Assembly: GCF_035920445.1 (NCBI RefSeq)
Contig: NZ_CP109162.1
Location: forward strand, 4,154,001 to 4,218,000
Length of the DNA: 64,000 nt
Direction of reading: 5' to 3'
Source: Nocardia sp. NBC_01730
GTDB taxonomy: Bacteria; Actinomycetota; Actinomycetes; Mycobacteriales; Mycobacteriaceae
The stretch's first letter is position 1; every line of letters starts with the position of its first letter. Under the pieces are notes generated by a model. That model was not told the DNA's origin. It saw nothing but the letters and a program-made list of their open reading frames with translations, and made no database searches. Of the stretch, positions 55,290 through 64,000 are shown piece after piece. The translations under genes and the position numbers were made by a program.

Positions 55290-55759
55290 AGCCGCATCTC
55301 GCGCTGACCGGACCGGCTGCCTGGCACCTCGGAAGATCAACGGGCTGCGGACATCCGGTTCCAGCCGGACGCACGCTATTGCTGCGACCCGGGCTCGAAG
55401 CTCGTTCTGATCCCGTTGCCGCCAGCGGTCGGACGAGCGATCGACCGCGCCACCGGTGACCGCGACCACGGACCGATCCTGCTCAATACTCGAGGACGAC
55501 GCATGGATCGGCATTGCGCCACACGACGACTGCGCCGCCTGACCCAGGATTCGGCGATTCGCCTACCACGGATGCACCCGCACATGCTGCGCCACACCTT
55601 CGTCACCACCATGCTCGATGCCGGAGTCGACCTACGAGCGTCCAGATCGCTGCCCACCACGCTGACCCTCGCACCACCATGCGCTATGACGGTGCTCGGA
55701 CCAATCTCGACCGCCACCCGAATTGCATCCTCGCCGCCTACATGGCCTCGGGCACATAA
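55290..55759 (+). pseudogene. Tyrosine recombinase remnant 3
   Basis: The plus strand reads VGRAIDRATGDRDHGPILLN then MHPHMLRHTFVTTMLDAGVD; the adjacent frame then continues VQIAAHHADPRTTMRYDGAR to a stop at 55759. Box II HxxR and the catalytic Tyr (RYDGAR) are present, with a frameshift near 55640. It is of a different type (XerC/phage-like) from the two minus-strand remnants. Confidence 0.7.
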
Positions 55760-55933
55760 CAACTCAACACGCGCACATGCCGAATTCAGGGTGTTCGCAG
55801 GAGCGTGGACACCATCTCGGCTGCACCGATGAATTTCGAGTGGATCCGTCGTCGACACCTTTGGATACACCGACAGCGGTGGGCCTGTGCTGGGACCGTC
55901 CCAGCGCGGGAAGAAATACATGGAGGCATTGGG

Positions 55934-56089
55934 ATGCGGAAGTCGATTCTGGGCTTTTACGTCTCGCTCGACAGCGAAAGCGCTGACGCGGACAACGGAA
56001 TTCGGGACGTCATGATGAGTGTCGACGATCCCGAGCAGGAGCAAACGATCCGGACAGTGATCCGGACGGGTGAGCAGGGGCTTCAGTGA
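55934..56089 (+). CDS. Small hypothetical protein, 51 aa
   Basis: ATG 55934 follows GGAG at 55922 and the stop overlaps the start of the next gene (GTGA), which suggests a translated leader-like gene. The sequence is short and acidic (MSVDDPEQEQTIRTVIRTGE) with no known family. It might be the tail of a truncated regulator. Confidence 0.4.
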   Translation: MRKSILGFYVSLDSESADADNGIRDVMMSVDDPEQEQTIRTVIRTGEQGLQ

Positions 56090-57309
56090 GTGGTATCAGG
56101 GTGTTGGTGGCGGGGGCGAGCATCGCGGGGCCCGCGCTGGCCCACTGGCTGCGCCGGCGGGGGGCTGAGGTGACCGTGGTGGAGCGGGCCCCCGAGCTGC
56201 GTCCGGGTGGGCAGGCGGTGGACGCGCGCGGGGTGGCCAAGGAGGTCATCCGACGCATGGGGCTGGACGCGGCGGTGCGGGCGGCCTGCACCGAGACCAT
56301 CGGCGCGTACACCGTGGACGTGGATGGGAACGTGCTGGAGACCTTCCGCGCGGACGACGACGGCGGCGACGGGTTCATCGCGGAAATCGAGATCCTGCGC
56401 GGGGACTTGTCCCGGGTGCTCTACGACGACACCCGCGATGGTGTCGAGTACGTCTTCGGAGACCGGATCGCCGAGCTCACCCAGGACGCGGACGGGGTCG
56501 ACGTGACCTTCTCGGGCGGCGACCGGCGGCGTTTCGACCTGGTGGTCGGGGCGGACGGGCTGCACTCGGCGCTGCGAGCAATGGTCTTCGGGCCGCGCGA
56601 GCGGTTCGTCCGCCACCTCGGGCACGTGCTGGCCTTCTACAGCGTGCCCAACGAGTTCGGGCTGGACCGCTGGCTGATCGAGTACCAGGAGGCCGGGCGC
56701 TCCGCCGGCCTGCGGCCAATCCAGGATGCCACCAGGGCGATGGCCATGTTCTCCTTCCCCTCGGCCGACCTCGACGTCGACTACCGCGACGTCGAGGCCC
56801 AGAAGCGCCTGCTGCGCGAGCGGATGGCCGGCCTGGGCTGGTTGACCGCGGGCATCCTCGCGCACCTGGACGACACCCCGGACTTCTACCTCGACCAGGT
56901 CGCCCAGGTAGTGATGGACCGCTGGTCGAGTGGACGGGTCGGGCTGCTCGGGGACGCGGCGTTCAGCTCGTCGCCGATGTCCGGGCAGGGCACCGGGCTG
57001 GCCCTGGTCGGCGCCTACCTGCTGGCCGGAGAGCTGGCCGCTGCTGGGTGGGACGCGGAGGCCGGGTTCGCTGGCTACGAGAGGCGGATGCGCTCGTTCG
57101 TCGAGGCCAACCAGGAGATCGGCCGGATGCATGCGCGCAGCCGCGATGTCCCCGGGCCGGACGCCGATCCGAGCACGGAGCCCGACGTCGAGTGGCCCAC
57201 CGAGCTGATCGAGCGCGCCATCAACGGCATCGAGCTGCCCGACTACGCAGCGGTGCCGGACTCCGGGGCTCCGGCCGGACCGCCGATCACCTCGTCGGCC
57301 AGCCTGTAG
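56086..57309 (+). CDS. FAD-dependent monooxygenase, Tet(X)/PHBH-like, 407 aa
   Basis: FAD motif VLVAGASIAGPALAHWLRRR, RGDLSRVLY (the conserved arginine that contacts FAD), DG motif VVGADGLHSALRAM and GD motif LLGDAAFSSSPMSGQGTGLA. The length is typical of Tet(X)-like hydroxylases, which oxygenate aromatic polyketides and antibiotics. GC content and codon bias are higher than in the neighbours, consistent with separate acquisition. Confidence 0.87.
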   Translation: MSGIRVLVAGASIAGPALAHWLRRRGAEVTVVERAPELRPGGQAVDARGVAKEVIRRMGLDAAVRAACTETIGAYTVDVDGNVLETFRADDDGGDGFIAEIEILRGDLSRVLYDDTRDGVEYVFGDRIAELTQDADGVDVTFSGGDRRRFDLVVGADGLHSALRAMVFGPRERFVRHLGHVLAFYSVPNEFGLDRWLIEYQEAGRSAGLRPIQDATRAMAMFSFPSADLDVDYRDVEAQKRLLRERMAGLGWLTAGILAHLDDTPDFYLDQVAQVVMDRWSSGRVGLLGDAAFSSSPMSGQGTGLALVGAYLLAGELAAAGWDAEAGFAGYERRMRSFVEANQEIGRMHARSRDVPGPDADPSTEPDVEWPTELIERAINGIELPDYAAVPDSGAPAGPPITSSASL

Positions 57310-57539
57310 GCCACCAACTCGCGCCGGGGATCATTGTCGTCGGCTACCGCGCACTGCGAACACACTCTATTGCTGCGGAGTACGCGGCCAGTGAATGTCC
57401 CATAGTGCCGACGAGCGTGCATATCGGGTCCGACGAAAGACGAGATGCGACACCGGTATCGGCGACCGGCTCGAAGCCGGACGCCGCTACCTGTCGCGTC
57501 AGACTGGTAGCGTGCCGACCCGGCCGATATGCCACGCGA

Positions 57540-57800
57540 AGAACCTGACCGGGCTGACGACGGTCTCCCTGATCGTCAACGCGGTAGCCAACCTCTGCAC
57601 CCATCCTGACCAACTGGCGCTCGTCCGCCGCGGCGTCGTGGGCTGGGATGCGGTGGTCGAGGAGACCCTGCGTTACTCCGCACCGAACTCGAACTTCCTC
57701 ATCCGGTTCGCCACCGAGGACGTACCCGTCGGCGACATGGTGATCAGGAGCGGCGAGGCCCTCATCGTCTCCTATGGTGCGATCGGCCGCGACGAACTGA
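57540..57800 (+). pseudogene. Cytochrome P450 fragment interrupted by IS110-type sequence
   Basis: The frame reads LTTVSLIVNAVANLCTHPDQ, the ExxR helix VVEETLRYSAPNSNFLIRFA and EDVPVGDMVIRSGEALIVSY. This is the region from the end of the I helix to the beta-sheet before the haem loop. The sequence stops dead at the hairpin at 57797. The N terminus and the Cys haem loop are missing. Confidence 0.75.
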
Positions 57801-57840
57801 ATCCCCCCGGTGAGTCCGGAGACAAGCCGGGGGGATTCAG
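57797..57840. repeat. Perfect 14-bp inverted repeat at the P450/IS110 junction
   Basis: CTGAATCCCCCCGG and CCGGGGGGATTCAG flank 16 nt. It marks the boundary between the P450 fragment and the truncated IS110 transposase, so it is either a hairpin from the deletion junction or a transcription terminator. Confidence 0.8.
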
Positions 57841-58614
57841 TGCCGCTCCAGGACGCGAACCGGTCCCGGTCTCGGAATCGGTGGATGTCACCGACATCGG
57901 CCAGGAGCCGCGCCGCGCCGGCCGGTCCGATGCCGTGGAGGTCGGTCAGCGTAGAGCCGCGTTCGGCGACGAGTTGGCGCAGTTCTTTGTCCGCAGCCTT
58001 GGTCTTTCGGTCGATGGCTTCGAGTTCGCCGATCAACTCGACCACCAGGCGGCGCCGGACCTTACCTGCCGGATCACGGGGTTTGACGGTGGCGACCAGC
58101 TGGCGTGCCTGCATCGCGGTCAGGAACTTCTTCGCCCCACCGGGCAATAGTTCCAGCAGCAACCGGTGCAGCCGGTTGACGGTGTCGGTGCGGGCGCGGC
58201 CGAGTTCGTCGCGGCGGTCGGCGAGCATGCCCAACGCGATCAGCTCCGAGTCTGCTTGGACACGAAGCAGATTCGGTGACCGCAACGCCGCCAACGCCAC
58301 CGAATGCGCATCGACCGGGTCGTTTTGCGACCATTGCCTGTCGCGAACACCCGAATCTGTGCCGAGAGTTTCGCTGGCACGTCGATCACGGTTTCACCAT
58401 CGTGGACCAGGTGATGCGCGATATGTCGGCCGATGCCGTTACAGCCCTCGATCGCCCACACCCGATCCGCGTATCGCTGTGCGGCGGTCAGCATTTCGCT
58501 GTAGCCGGTGTTGTCGGTGCTGTGTCGGCCCGTGGCCAGTATCTGGCCGGTGGAGTTGATGATCTCGATCGTGGCTGAGCGTTTGTGCCGATCCATTCCG
58601 ATGATGACCGCCAC
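57810..58614 (-). mobile_element. IS110-family insertion-sequence remnant (transposase truncated and frameshifted)
   Basis: Start at 58614: VIIGMDRHKRSATIEIINS, AIEGCNGIGRHIAHHLVHDG and ATGNGRKTT form the RuvC-like DEDD domain. After a frameshift near 58310 it continues VALAALRSPNLLRVQADS, then LVELIGELEAIDRKTKAADK and LTDLHGIGPAGAARLLADVG. It ends at FASWSGT, at the start of the transposase_20 domain, so the serine-containing C terminus is lost. IS110 elements lack long inverted repeats. The upstream flank 58615-58716 may hold the non-coding end, where bridge RNA is made in this family. Confidence 0.75.
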
Positions 58615-58716
58615 CAGTGGCGTCCTTCCCGTGTCGGCGTGTGAGGTCCGTGCAGGAAGGCACCGCTACTTCGAGCTGGGCAAACCCCTCTTCAGCCATT
58701 CCCGGCACGGTGACCG

Positions 58717-60071
58717 GTGAGAGGCAAGCCATTAGAGAGCCACACCAATGACGCAGGCGGGCAGCCGATTAGGGAGCTTCTCACCGGGCACCTGGACCTG
58801 ATCCTGGCCGGGATCAAGTCCTACCGCCAGTCTTGTACTTATATGCAACCACATACCAGCGGACGTTCTCCACGCAGATCGCCGCACTGAGAGAAACCGC
58901 CAATATGGGCGGGAATGTGGGCGAATCCAAGACATGGGCTACGTCCTACGATTCGACCGTCCGTACGGCGATGAGTATGACTGAGCTGCTCGTCACCGCG
59001 ATGGGCAATTACGCCGGCATCCTGAACCAGCTCGGGTACAACCATGCACTTGCGGATTACGTTGCGGGAACCGGTCGGCCGGAGCCGACGAAACCAGCGG
59101 ATCTGTACCCGGCCTGGTCGTCGTGTCTGGTGCCGCCGCCCTCGGCAGGCGGGCCCGGTAGCGGCCTGTTCGACGATGTCGGGTTCGCAGTGTCGGCACT
59201 CGAGGATTTCGGCGTTTCGATGCCCGACGGGGAGCCGCGCGACCTGCAGACCGCCGCCGATGCCTGGGACAAGCTCGCCTCGTCCGAATCGGGGGTAGGC
59301 AATCTACCGACACTGCTCGATCAGCTGGCGAAGAGGTTCGATAGCGAAACCGCTCCCGATGCCTCCCCATGTCGAAGAGGACATCCGGGAGCTGAAACCT
59401 CCGCCGAGGGTGTGCTCACCCTCTATAAGGACCTCGCCAAATCCTGCCGCGACCACCGCTCCGCGATTCTGGAGTTCCGGACACAGTTAGTTAGGGCAGC
59501 TGCTGGTCGATCTCGCCAAGGATCTGGCGCAAGAAGTCGCCGAGACCGTCGTTCTCGGTGTCATCGCGGGGCGCATTGACAGCCGGGTTCGGTGCAGCGG
59601 CGGTGGCCGCAGCCAAGGCAGGCAAGCTCGCGTTGAAGATGAAGAAGTATGTCGACCGAGTGTTGGCTGCCAAACGGGCCGCCAAATTCGCCGACAAGGT
59701 CACCGAGACCGGGGAGGATCTCGCGGCAAGACGAGCCGCGCTCGCAGCGTATCGCTGACCTCATGTCGCAGCGCACGGCCGATATCGCCCGGCTCGCGCG
59801 CGACAAGTTGAAGAGCTCGCTGGACTATGCGCTCGACAAGGAGGCGATGGGCCACGTCTTCGTACCGAAGCACAAACTGGATGGTCTGGTGAAGTCACTG
59901 GGTGGCGAGGAAGCGACGATGAGGAAGCTCATCGAGAGCGTTCAAGGGGTGCCGGACGGTGTGTACAACGGGGCGAACCCACTGGTCCGCACGATCAACG
60001 GCCAGACCGTCGAAATTCGCGGCGCCATGATCAACGGTGTCTTCAAGATCGGCACCGCGGACATTCCGTGA
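58717..60071 (+). pseudogene. Polymorphic toxin gene (WXG/LXG-type N terminus, unknown C-terminal toxin) with several frameshifts
   Basis: From GTG 58717: PIRELLTGHLDLILAGIKSY, (shift) QIAALRETANMGGNVGESK and MTELLVTAMGNYAGILNQLG, then DLYPAWSSCLVPPPSAG, KSCRDHRSAILEFRTQL, (shift) VDLAKDLAQEVAETVVLGVI, (shift) LTAGFGAAAVAAAKAGKLAL with a hydrophobic helix, and finally DYALDKEAMGHVFVPKHKLD and VEIRGAMINGVFKIGTADIP. Shifts lie near 58840, 59370 and 59395 (compensating), 59487, 59565 and 59745. The last 80 residues look like a toxin of the tRNase/BECR type (HVF-KH pattern); this is tentative. An immunity-like gene follows. Confidence 0.65.
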
Positions 60072-60097
60072 CGTAGCGCGAGAACCGAGGAGAGGCG

Positions 60098-60466
60098 ATG
60101 AGTACTACACCGATTGAGCCGCGGGCCCTGACCGAGCTCGAAACCGGCATCGTGACCAAACTGCTGTCCTCCGGCAAGGCCGGTGCTGGCGACTATCTGG
60201 CGCAGATTCCGTTTGCACAGGTCAATGCCACCTGGGGTGTCGGTTCGCCCAGCGTTGATGTGGTGGTGCCCTCTGGCGTGGAGACCGCATCCGGTTCGAC
60301 GGACGGAATCTTCGCCAGTGGAGCGGTCACCGACCGCAACGGAGCACCGATCGGCGAGGTCATTCTATGGGTCGAGCACGGCAAGCTCAGTGGAATCGAG
60401 TACGCCTGGTACACGGATGTGCGTCCACAAACGCTGCCCGAGCCTGCACAGATCGAGGTCTTGTAG
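60098..60466 (+). CDS. Putative immunity protein for the adjacent toxin, 122 aa
   Basis: ATG 60098, 26 nt after the toxin remnant, with GGAGAG upstream. A small acidic protein (RALTELETGIVTKLLSSGK, then GAPIGEVILWVEHGKLSGIE and a C-terminal PEPAQIEVL) resembling a common actinobacterial immunity family placed after such toxins. It stays intact although the toxin is broken, as expected for a gene that can be kept as protection. Confidence 0.6.
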   Translation: MSTTPIEPRALTELETGIVTKLLSSGKAGAGDYLAQIPFAQVNATWGVGSPSVDVVVPSGVETASGSTDGIFASGAVTDRNGAPIGEVILWVEHGKLSGIEYAWYTDVRPQTLPEPAQIEVL

Positions 60467-60866
60467 ATCACCTGCGACATCCGCGGAGGGTGGTCGCGTC
60501 GCCGGTAGTCGGCGCGGGCGTTGGCGCAGCGGTCGCGGATCGCGGTGGCGTGTGCAGAGGGGTTACTGGCGCTCGGCGAGCGCGGCGCCCATCGCGTCGC
60601 TGTCACCGCTGTCCAGCAGGCCATCGAGCACCACCCACCGGTTGCTGACGTTGTGGTCGCGGGCCGGACAGATCCAGCCCGTTGCGCTCCGGTCTGCCGC
60701 AGGGGCGGCGCCGACGGTCGCCGCATGCAGGGCGCCGATCGGATCGGAGGCCGATTTCGCGAGGATTCGGCGAGGGCCAGTCCACTGACGTCGCAGCACC
60801 CATCCCGGTCGCATGGCCGCGCTGTTGCGTAGCCCATCCTGGCCAATAGGGCGCCCGACACAGAAG
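60467..60866. other. Region with a possible decayed gene
   Basis: A minus-strand frame reads HNVSNRWVVLDGLLDSGDSD near 60580-60650 and might be the end of an unidentified gene. Everything else is frame-broken. No function assigned. Confidence 0.35.
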
Positions 60867-62204
60867 CTAGTCGGCAGTGAGTTTGGCGGGCATGGAGCGG
60901 TAGGCGTGCAGGTTGATCAGGCGACGCGGGATCGGCGGGCCGTCCAAGCGCAGATCCGGATAGCGCTCGAAGAGGGTCCGCAGCGCGATGACGCCTTCCA
61001 TTCGAGCCAGCCGGTATCCCAAGCAGCCGTGCACCCCGCCGCTGAACGCGAGGTGATCCGCGGCGTTGGCCCTGGTCACGTCGAATCGTTCGGGATCGGG
61101 GAAGACGCCGGGGTCGTAGTTTGCGCCCGCCAATGACAGTAAGACCAGGGAACCGCGCTTGATGTGCTGATCGGCGATGTCGACGTCACAGTTGGCGATC
61201 CGGCCGGTCATCCGCACGGGGCAGTCGTAGCGCAGGATTTCCTCGATCGCGCCCGGCCACAGCTCCGGCTGTGCTATCAGAAGCTTCAGCTGATCCGGAT
61301 GCCTGGTCAGCAGCGCGATTCCGTTGCCGAGCAGGTTCACCGTCGTCAAGAATCCGGCGTCCAGCAGCAGTGCCGCGTTGGCCATCTGCTCGCGGCGGGT
61401 GAGCTCACCACTCGTCACCAGCACAGTGAGCAGGTCATCGCCCGGTTCTGCGGTGAGCTTGTCGATGCGCTGGTCGAAGTACTGCTTGACCTCGGCCAGC
61501 TCGTCGGTGGCGTGGCGATACGTGGTCCAGGTCAGTGCTCGGTCGACCAGCGGCGCACTGTTGAAACCCCACTTCAGCATGGTCGAATGCATGTCGGCGG
61601 GCAATCCGAGTATCTCGGCGATGATCGCGACGGGCACCTGTGCGGCGAAGTCCTCGATCAGGTCCGGTCGCGGCTTTGATTCCAGGCGTTCGAGTAGGCC
61701 ATCGGTCACTTCAACGGCCCGTTGCTCCAATTTGGCGATCGCCCTCGGGCTGAATGCCTGCCCGACCAGGCGTCGGTACCGGGTGTGTTCCGGCGGATCG
61801 GTCACCAGCATCGAGGGCGGTTCCGCGAGGTTGGGAAGTCCCAAGTCAGTCTTGGTCAATACCCAGCGGATCGGCTTCGGAATGATCGGATGGTTGGGCG
61901 TGACCACGCCGAAGCGATTGTCTCGCAGGATGAGACGGCACAAATCGTAGTCCGTGGTGACGTGCGCTCCCGATAGCTTGGGCAGACGGCCCCGCTGTCG
62001 GATCTCCTCGATGAACGGCGACACGCCGAGCAAGCGATCGTCGCCGAAGGCGATTTGTGCGAGCGGATCGCCCCGACGCGCCGACCACAGCAGATAGGAC
62101 CGCATCAGGCCGTGCAGCAGCAGCCACCGAATCCACGCGCGAGTCAACATTACCGCCTTTCGGTCCGACATCGCGCTCATGATGGGTAATGATAGCCAGA
62201 TCAT
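60867..62204 (-). CDS. Cytochrome P450, 445 aa
   Basis: Haem loop FSGGVHGCLGYRLARME with the Cys ligand, ExxR in IEEILRYDCPVRMTG and a full N-terminal region (THTDLGLPNLAEPPSM-like, TDPPEHTRYRRLVGQAF). The I-helix motif is LDAGFLTTVNLLGNG: the acid that normally precedes the Thr (AGxE/DT) is Leu, so proton delivery differs from standard P450s. Start 62204 has AAGG about 10 nt upstream; 62180 is an alternative (437 aa). It lies 93 nt after the NRPS end on the same strand and may tailor the peptide. Confidence 0.85.
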   Translation of the reverse strand: MIWLSLPIMSAMSDRKAVMLTRAWIRWLLLHGLMRSYLLWSARRGDPLAQIAFGDDRLLGVSPFIEEIRQRGRLPKLSGAHVTTDYDLCRLILRDNRFGVVTPNHPIIPKPIRWVLTKTDLGLPNLAEPPSMLVTDPPEHTRYRRLVGQAFSPRAIAKLEQRAVEVTDGLLERLESKPRPDLIEDFAAQVPVAIIAEILGLPADMHSTMLKWGFNSAPLVDRALTWTTYRHATDELAEVKQYFDQRIDKLTAEPGDDLLTVLVTSGELTRREQMANAALLLDAGFLTTVNLLGNGIALLTRHPDQLKLLIAQPELWPGAIEEILRYDCPVRMTGRIANCDVDIADQHIKRGSLVLLSLAGANYDPGVFPDPERFDVTRANAADHLAFSGGVHGCLGYRLARMEGVIALRTLFERYPDLRLDGPPIPRRLINLHAYRSMPAKLTAD

Positions 62205-62297
62205 ATGATTTGCGCCTTGTTTGCACGGTTGGCTGGTTCTGTAGACGATGTTGCTGGGAGCCCCGCCCCGGGGCACTGCTCGACGATTCGATTCCGG

Positions 62298-64000
62298 CTA
62301 GGTGGTGAGGGTCGATCGGAAGTGCTCTGTGAGGACCAGTCCGATTGCGCGGAGCGCGTCGGGTTCAGTCATCCGTTCGTGCCGGGTGGGAATGTGGTGT
62401 TCGGTGATATTGCCGGTGATGTGGTCGTTCCATGCGAGCGCCGGACAGGGGTCGTCGTCCGTGTGGTCGGCGGCGTTGAAGTAGATCAGGTCACCGTCGA
62501 AGAGTGCCGGCCGGTGGTTCCAGGCGAGGTCGACCAGTCGGGTGTAGTCCTCATGCAGGATCACGAGATGTTCGGGGGTCACGGCGGTGAGGAGTCCGCC
62601 TTGGCGATGCAGCAACTCGATTGCGGCCTCGATGGTGAGGTCGGCGGGGTCCTGAGGTACGGCGAGGCCGCCGAACTCGGCGAGCATGTCCCCGATGCTC
62701 GGCGTGGGAGCGCGGACGCTGCGGGCGGTGACGACGCGGGTGTCCATCATGGCCAGGGTGGCGACAGGGTCGCCTTCGCTGCGGAGTTGGACGGCGATCG
62801 CGTGGGCGATGGTGCCGCCGAGCGAGTAGCCGAGCAAATGGTAAGGGCCGTGCGGCTGGACGGACCGGATCTCCCGGACGTAGCGGGCGGCGAGTTGGTC
62901 GAGCGTGTCGAACCGTGCGGTGGGCTCGGTGAACGCCGGGGACTGCAGCCCGTGGACGGGACGGTCGGGGCCGAGGTACTGCACGAGTCCGCTGAAACCC
63001 CAAGCCAATCCGATGGCTGGATGGACGCAGAACAGTGGCGGGCCGGTTCCGGCAGCGCGCAGCGGGAGCATGACCGAGAGTGCTTCGCCGGGGTCCTGTT
63101 CGTCGATGATGTGCTGGCGGGTGTCGATACGGTGGGCCAGTAACTGCGGCGTCGGGTCGGTGAAGATCCACTGAACCGGCACGTCGACACCGGTCGACTC
63201 CGCCAGCCGCGCCACCAGTTGGGTGGCAGCCAGCGAGTTGCCGCCGAGAGTGAAGAAGCCGTCGTCGACACCGGCACGATCGATGTCGAGGGTCTGGGTG
63301 AAGGCGTCGCAGACGGTGGCCTCGAGTGGCGTGGACGGTGCCCGGAAGCGGGCGGGACGCCGGTCGGGTGGGGGTAGGGCTTTGTAGTCGAGTTTGCCGG
63401 TGGCGGTGCGAGGGATTCGGTCCAGCACCATGATCGAGGACGGGATCATGTGGGCGGGTAGTCGGGTTGCGAGGTGGGTGATCAGTGCGGTGGTGTCGGG
63501 TGTGGTGTCGGGGGTGGGTACGACGTAGCCGGTGAGTTGGTTGATTCCATTGGGTCGGGTGTGGACTGTGACGGCTGCGTGGGTGACGTCCGGGTAGCTG
63601 CGTAGCGTGGCTTCGATCTCGCCGGGTTCGACGCGGTTGCCCTGGATCTCGAGTTGTCGGTCACTGCGGCCTTTGTAGTGCAGTGTTCGGTCGGCGGTCC
63701 AGGCGACCAAGTCGCCGGTGCGATACATCCGTGTTCCGGCCGGCCCGTACGGGTCGGGGACGAATCGGGCTGCTGTCGTCACGGGTTGCTTGTGGTAGCC
63801 GCGGGCCAGGCCTGGTCCGGACAGATACAGTTCGCCCACTACTCCGGGTGGGACGGGGCGCAGTCTGCGGTCGAGTACGACGGCGGTGAATCCGCGGACC
63901 GGGCCCCCGATTGCCATCGGGCTGTCTGTGATCGTGGTCGAGGGAGTGTCCGCGCAGCTCGTGATCGTGGTTTCGGTAGCCCCGTAGCAGCTGATCACTG
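62298..64000 (-). CDS. Non-ribosomal peptide synthetase, C-terminal A-PCP-TE part (partial)
   Basis: The gene enters from beyond the window end. Visible parts: adenylation core A5 SCYGATETTI, A7 YRTGDLVAWTADRTLHYKG, A8 GRSDRQLEIQGNRVEPGEIE and A10 RTATGKLDYKALP; a carrier protein with the phosphopantetheine serine in FFTLGGNSLAATQL; and a type I thioesterase (about the last 250 aa) with GYSLGG and the catalytic His near HIPTRHERM. It would be the termination module that releases the peptide. The A-domain specificity residues are mostly upstream of the window. Confidence 0.9.
   Translation of the reverse strand, partial: VISCYGATETTITSCADTPSTTITDSPMAIGGPVRGFTAVVLDRRLRPVPPGVVGELYLSGPGLARGYHKQPVTTAARFVPDPYGPAGTRMYRTGDLVAWTADRTLHYKGRSDRQLEIQGNRVEPGEIEATLRSYPDVTHAAVTVHTRPNGINQLTGYVVPTPDTTPDTTALITHLATRLPAHMIPSSIMVLDRIPRTATGKLDYKALPPPDRRPARFRAPSTPLEATVCDAFTQTLDIDRAGVDDGFFTLGGNSLAATQLVARLAESTGVDVPVQWIFTDPTPQLLAHRIDTRQHIIDEQDPGEALSVMLPLRAAGTGPPLFCVHPAIGLAWGFSGLVQYLGPDRPVHGLQSPAFTEPTARFDTLDQLAARYVREIRSVQPHGPYHLLGYSLGGTIAHAIAVQLRSEGDPVATLAMMDTRVVTARSVRAPTPSIGDMLAEFGGLAVPQDPADLTIEAAIELLHRQGGLLTAVTPEHLVILHEDYTRLVDLAWNHRPALFDGDLIYFNAADHTDDDPCPALAWNDHITGNITEHHIPTRHERMTEPDALRAIGLVLTEHFRSTLTT

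Noticed and set aside
1..64000. tRNA, rRNA or riboswitch genes
   Set aside because: No tRNA cloverleaf, rRNA segment or known riboswitch core was recognised by eye. A covariance-model scan could still find small RNAs.

Overview
The window looks like a chromosomal accessory region of a high-GC actinomycete, most likely Nocardia or a close relative. The evidence is GC-rich codon use, many GTG starts, overlapping ATGA/GTGA operon junctions, a PPOX-type F420-linked enzyme, DUF5994, an NRPS end, a mymA-like monooxygenase operon and a WXG/LXG-style toxin. This genus call is inference. No rRNA, tRNA or CRISPR array was recognised.

Layout. (1) 0.2-7.2 kb: a compact seven-gene biosynthetic operon. 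It encodes a cupin fused to a haem-oxygenase-like diiron oxidase (HDO), an NTF2-like protein, a GNAT/FemAB-fold transferase, a class IV aminotransferase, a styrene-monooxygenase-like flavoenzyme with an extra C-terminal NTF2 domain, a berberine-bridge-type oxidase and an SDR. I cannot match it to a known product; it is the best candidate for an undescribed pathway. (2) 7.4-12.9 kb: an acyl-CoA ligase / SDR / Baeyer-Villiger monooxygenase operon, divergent from a TetR gene across a palindromic operator. (3) 13-21.7 kb: an oxidoreductase/ECF41-sigma remnant, DoxX, isochorismatase, DUF1801, two VOC genes with matching leaders, and a large LuxR/NB-ARC regulator. (4) 22-28.7 kb: an IPT-repeat/DUF3494 protein, DUF5994 tandem genes, a secreted protein with seven HGGGW repeats, and a flavin monooxygenase.

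(5) 28.8-36 kb: two linked hypothetical genes, a decayed TOTE-type primase/helicase gene, a PhyH dioxygenase divergent from an AraC regulator, another flavin monooxygenase, helicase and DUF2493 remnants, and a 22-unit heptanucleotide minisatellite. (6) 36.1-43.3 kb: an intact five-gene operon (SWIM-like protein, unknown protein, VWA, MoxR-type AAA+ ATPase, DUF5682) resembling the E. coli yehLMPQ set. (7) 43.5-46.3 kb: an RDD/pseudokinase/beta-propeller membrane protein with a 3' frameshift, beside a decayed paralogue.

(8) 47-60.5 kb: a graveyard of mobile DNA. It holds three tyrosine-recombinase remnants, an IS110 remnant, broken PfkB and P450 genes, and a frameshifted polymorphic toxin with an intact putative immunity gene. 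Between these lie intact islands: a TetR/DUF1772 regulon with twin TCTAG-N5-CTAGA operators, a PPOX enzyme, an NADP oxidoreductase and a Tet(X)-like monooxygenase. (9) 60.9-64 kb: a cytochrome P450 downstream of the C-terminal A-PCP-TE part of an NRPS that runs off the window end.
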